64,000 nucleotides of DNA from Batillaria attramentaria (taxonomy: Eukaryota > Mollusca > Gastropoda > Batillariidae), in contig JACVVK020000056.1 in the NCBI GenBank assembly GCA_018292915.2, positions 1,440,001 through 1,504,000 of the forward strand, read 5' to 3'. A program made the position numbers and the translations under genes. Of this stretch, positions 61,199 through 64,000 are shown piece after piece. Under the pieces are notes generated by a model. The model worked only from the letters and a program-made list of their open reading frames with translations, did not search any database and was not told where the DNA came from. The first letter of the stretch is position 1. Each line of letters starts with the position of its first letter.

Positions 61199-61530
61199 CA
61201 TGTGTGTGGCCAGAGAAGATCCGGAACGAAGAGCTGTGGCAGCGAGCCGGACAGGAACCAGTGGCCGAGCAGATCCTGCGGAGGAAGTGGGGCTGGATTG
61301 GACACACCCTCAGGAAGTCAGCACTGATCCAGCACCACATGCCAAGCCCTGACATGGAACCCGCAGGGGGGAAAGAAGAGAGGCCGGCCTCGCAACAGCT
61401 GGAGGCAGGGCACCGAGACAGAGGACCAACTGGACTGGAGTGGCAAGAGCAGCCCAGAACCGAGTGCGATGGCGAAGGGTCGTGGATGGCCTATGCTCTA
61501 CAGGGAGCCATATGGGCCTAAGTGAGTGAG
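61199..61530 (+). mobile_element. LINE 3' fragment (RTE-like), frameshifted
   Basis: One frame reads [20 protein letters not shown] then [14 protein letters not shown]. After at least one frameshift another reads [20 protein letters not shown], then a stop in gtgagtgagtg. RKWxWIGHxLR and the final W..VDGLCS block are typical of the C-terminus of a widespread animal LINE group. The clade is a guess. The protein is broken and 5' truncated. Confidence 0.8.
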
Positions 61531-61535
61531 TGCAT

Positions 61536-61579
<44 letters not shown>

Positions 61580-61971
61580 GAGAGAGAGAGAGAGGTCCAA
61601 AGTTGCCCTGTCATTTGTTTCACATTAAAAGAAGTCCCTTTCAAACTCACTTCAAAAGGCTGAAGGGATTCACCAATGGACTATGATTACTTAGGTTCCA
61701 TGATATCAAACAAAGACATCTGAAAAACAAACCGCACTACTTAGTTTTTGACAAGTTTAATAAGTAATTGTACAGCCCATGGACTCTTAGCGAAACTGAC
61801 ATCACACACACACACGCAAGCACACACACACGCAAGCACACACACACACTCACTCAGTTATATAGCTAAGGCAAAGAATGTCAGAATGAAGCACCAAAAC
61901 TAGTAAGTCCAGACTTTTATGCTCACTGATCATTCTGGGCTGTTTTCGTGGTACATTGTATCTATCATCAC
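61531..61971. other. No gene; (GT)n-(GA)n and (CA)n tracts
   Basis: GT then GA at 61537-61595 and CA with GCAAG units at 61803-61850. No gene. Confidence 0.6.
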
Positions 61972-62099
61972 TGCTCGGGTCGTGAGTTCGATCCCGGCTG
62001 GGGCCAAATATTTGTGCTGGCTTTTTCATCCTTGCCCCGTCTTTGATATCACCCTATGTGGTGGAAAAGGACGTTAAACCCCCAAACACCCACCCACCC
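61972..62099 (+). mobile_element. SINE-A copy, 5' truncated, with 14-bp TSD
   Basis: Starts at tgctcgggtcgtg, just before the B box, and runs to the CCCACC end. Direct repeats gtatctatcatcac lie at 61958-61971 and 62100-62113. Confidence 0.92.
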
Positions 62100-62113
62100 G
62101 TATCTATCATCAC

Positions 62114-62292
62114 ACCATCTAGACACCCACACAGTGACAGAGTCTGTAATGCTGGCACTGAGCCAGCAGAAGCGTACTCGATGACACAGCGACCACACTG
62201 AGCGCCCCAACAGTGTAACAACCGTCGTAGACTATGAATGTTCAACCACTTGCGCAAAGTGTAAACAACACTGTACTGCATTAAGAGCTGTA
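62114..62292. repeat. Dispersed repeat E, copy 2
   Basis: Matches 9421-9535 from about 62175 onward. Confidence 0.7.
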
Positions 62293-62559
62293 TTAATCAT
62301 CATGATAGAGTATTTCGAGCGTACATGCACACTCATGAGCGAAACTATTCCAAAACATAACACGGCTTAGCAAAGATGGAATCAACCTGTTTAAATAACA
62401 GTACATAACATAAAACACTTCACAACAAGAACAAAATGTTTCTTGCAGTATCTCGTAGAAGGTATAGGTCGCTGATGGGGGTTGAGGAAAAAATAAACAA
62501 GAAGAAAAAGAAGTCGGGCATGAAGTGAGATGACCGTGGAATCTACATGAGAATAATAT
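62293..62559. other. No gene recognised
   Basis: AT-rich sequence downstream of the CCNDBP1 homologue; may belong to the same LINE. Confidence 0.4.
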
Positions 62560-62774
62560 TATGAAGAGTAGTGTCTGGAACGCTTTACCTGCAACCATTA
62601 GGGCTCTTCCCACGCTGACTCAATTCAAAGCCCATTTAAAGAATGGTGTGTGTGTGCGTGCGTGCGTGCGTGTGTGCGTGCGTGCGTGCGTGTGTGTGTG
62701 TACGTGAGTGCAAAGAGTGTTTCTTCGAAAACAGATTGGCGCTATATAAACTGTATTCATTATTATTATTATTT
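62560..62774 (+). mobile_element. LINE 3' fragment: reverse transcriptase C-terminus and (ATT)n end
   Basis: A frame reads SVWNALPATIRALPTL, TQFKAHLKN, then a GTGC/GT tract (62646-62702), then tggcgctatataaactg and (ATT)n. The layout equals the LINE end at 24300-24635. It lies on the opposite strand to the CCNDBP1 homologue and stops about 4 bp from its stop codon. Confidence 0.8.
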
Positions 62775-62778
62775 CGTG

Positions 62779-62881
62779 TCATTTACTAAGAATGTCCCTC
62801 AGTTTGGTCAAGTTGTGTGTGTTGGCTTTCTCCAGGAACTCCAGCCACTGCGCGTCCTGTTCACACGTGATGTGCGAGTGT
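62779..62881 (-). CDS. CCNDBP1: CCNDBP1 homologue, terminal exon with stop codon
   Basis: The acceptor is textbook: a pyrimidine-rich run ending GTTTTTCAG just before 62881. The exon supplies the last base of an Arg codon and 33 codons, HSHITCEQDAQWLEFLEK followed by ANTHNLTKLRDILSK, then TGA at 62781-62779. The C-terminal helix of CCNDBP1 proteins has the same general character. With the two exons upstream the visible protein is about 113 residues, close to the length of the matching C-terminal part of the vertebrate protein as I recall it (about 118). The stop lies about 4 bp from the (ATT)n end of a LINE fragment in the opposite orientation, so the 3' UTR must run into that repeat. I saw no AATAAA on this strand in the next 400 bases. 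Confidence 0.85.
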
Positions 62882-63173
62882 CTGAAAAACAGGAAGTGAA
62901 ACTGAGGGTCCCGACTAATGATATGAAATTATTTTGCAAGTGACACGCTTGATTTCAAAAACCTATCAAACTCTAAATGAGCACACTGCTGGATTTCACA
63001 CTGCAGGATGTTTAAGTGATTTTTTTTTAAAACATTATTATACATTTTGTTTACACGCATACATACATATATACACTCAAACATTCATACAGATATACAT
63101 ACATGCATACATACTGAAAATTGTGTACATAGGTCGTAAATTTTGTACATGTATATATATATATATATCTCAC

Positions 63174-63220
63174 CTCAGCAAGTTCACCATACTCTCTGTT
63201 GCTTCATAAAGAGCAGTACC
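63174..63220 (-). CDS. CCNDBP1: CCNDBP1 homologue, 47-nt penultimate exon
   Basis: A very short exon sits between a good acceptor (TTTCTCTCAG|GG) and a good donor (CTGAG|GTGAGA, GT at 63173-63172). Read in phase 0 from the preceding exon it gives GTALYEATESMVNLL plus two bases that complete an Arg codon with the first base of the last exon. The phases of all three exons agree only if this small exon is included, which is the main evidence that it is real. The residues form the helix after the YPP motif. The upstream intron is 574 nt and the downstream intron is 292 nt. Confidence 0.85.
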
Positions 63221-63794
63221 CTGAGAGAAATCGTAAAAGAAACACAACATTAAAATGTATGTTCAAAATCACATTAGTCAGATACATCACAAGTTCTAGT
63301 CATACGCAAATCTAACTTTGCTTAGTGGTTCATACAACAGTCAGAATTCATTCTCAGACTGACAAGGGAAGCAACCTCAAGGCAAGTTACTGAAACGCTG
63401 CCGAAAATGTTTCTGTGTGGCATGCACAAAGCAACAGCAGTTTCTACATTGAGGGCCGTACCAAGTGGGGATTTGCACCGTTCGTGAAAAGCGTACAACT
63501 GGGAATTTATTTCCTGACTTTTTTTTCTTTTTTTTTGCGGAACCGAACTTCGTTTAGGCGGAAACGGATTTCTAAAAGACGGAAATCCGCTGAATGGCAT
63601 AGAATTTCGACCCTTGTAAAATGAGTGTTTTCAAGAACGGTTTTCGCACTTTGTTTTAAGAAACTGATGGCAGTGTGATGCTGCCATTCGAAATACAGCA
63701 GAAAAACAAGTTACATTGGTTTGCTCAGGTTTTGCTTCTGTCATGTTTTGCACTTTTTTTTTTCCTTTAATGCTTTTACATGTCATAAACTGAC

Positions 63795-63988
63795 CATTTT
63801 GCCGACAGCTGCATGATCAACTGGAGGATACAGACAGGATGTCAAGTTGTCGACAGCAGGACTCAGCCTCTCCGTGAAGTCTGACAAATCGTCTAGCTGC
63901 GCCACCTGTTCGTCCGTCTCGCACTTCCCTTGCGACTTGGTGACCTCGCGTGTCTTCTTCAGTAGAGAGCGCACGGTTTTGACCAGTC
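63795..63988 (-). CDS. CCNDBP1: Cyclin-D1-binding protein 1 homologue (GCIP/CCNDBP1), internal exon
   Basis: A 194-nt exon encodes two bases plus 64 codons, starting LVKTVRSLLKK. It contains the block DEQVAQLDDL, then SPAVDNL and LYPP, which line up in order and spacing with the C-terminal third of vertebrate CCNDBP1 (family motifs QVAQLDDI, SPSVDDL, IYPP). The family forms an alpha-helical bundle, binds D-type cyclins and helix-loop-helix proteins, and is reported as a negative regulator of cell cycle progression. The acceptor (CCTTGCACAG|GA) lies only 12 bases from the window edge; the donor is AAATG|GTCAGT with GT at 63794-63793, ending in phase 0. The exon joins in frame to the 47-nt exon downstream. 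Earlier exons, the N-terminal two thirds, lie outside the window. The GTG at 63974 is an internal codon, not a start. Confidence 0.85.
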
Positions 63989-64000
63989 CTGTGCAAGGAC

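Noticed and set aside
61168..61521. 117-codon frame as a host gene
   Set aside because: Its first part matches a LINE C-terminus and the second part is a frameshifted continuation of the same protein.

Overview
The window reads as intergenic and intronic DNA from a large, repeat-rich animal genome, most likely a marine gastropod mollusc. The organism call is inference. It rests on invertebrate-type coding exons with GT/AG introns, very abundant (CA/GT)n, (CT/GA)n and (GTT)n tracts, tRNA-derived SINEs and decayed non-LTR retrotransposon ends. There are no bacterial-style operons, rRNA genes or CRISPR arrays. By eye, simple repeats fill roughly a tenth of the window.

Two protein-coding loci can be supported, both on the minus strand. 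At 19929-20568 lies the first coding exon of a Ras-like GTPase of the RGK (Rad/Gem/Kir) group: a Ser-rich N-terminal tail, then the P-loop, then a splice donor. The rest of the GTPase domain is not seen and probably lies beyond an intron full of microsatellites, in or past the left part of the window. At 62779-63988 lie the last three coding exons (194, 47 and 103 nt, with compatible phases and good splice sites) of a cyclin-D1-binding protein 1 (CCNDBP1/GCIP) homologue, running to its stop codon. Upstream exons are beyond the right edge. The two genes show no evident functional link.

The rest is a layered record of transposition. I name families locally. SINE-A is about 175 bp, tRNA-derived, with a CCCACC-rich 3' end and several copies with clean 12-15 bp target-site duplications (TSDs). 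SINE-B is about 500 bp, tRNA head, poly(A) end. SINE-C is about 400 bp, tRNA head, (ATT)n end shared with local LINE ends. LINE 3' fragments lie at about 2.2, 24.3, 40.3, 61.2 and 62.6 kb. DNA-transposon-like inverted-repeat elements include a foldback element with 9-bp TSD at 56.35-57.66 kb carrying two nested SINEs, a 3.5-kb foldback element that split a SINE-C at 48.9-52.4 kb, two TTAA-flanked MITEs (15.8 and 45.4 kb), a TA-flanked MITE (47.0 kb) and others. Tandem arrays occur at 16.65, 21.6, 38.4, 41.05 (telomere-like motifs) and 58.5 kb.

The most interesting signals are the two foldback elements and their nesting, the common 3' ends of LINEs and SINE-C, and recurrent 3-4 bp insertions (CAGT, GGCT, CAGG) that separate otherwise near-identical repeat copies. 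I do not see evidence of a new multi-gene system. Most long open frames are translations of dinucleotide repeats.
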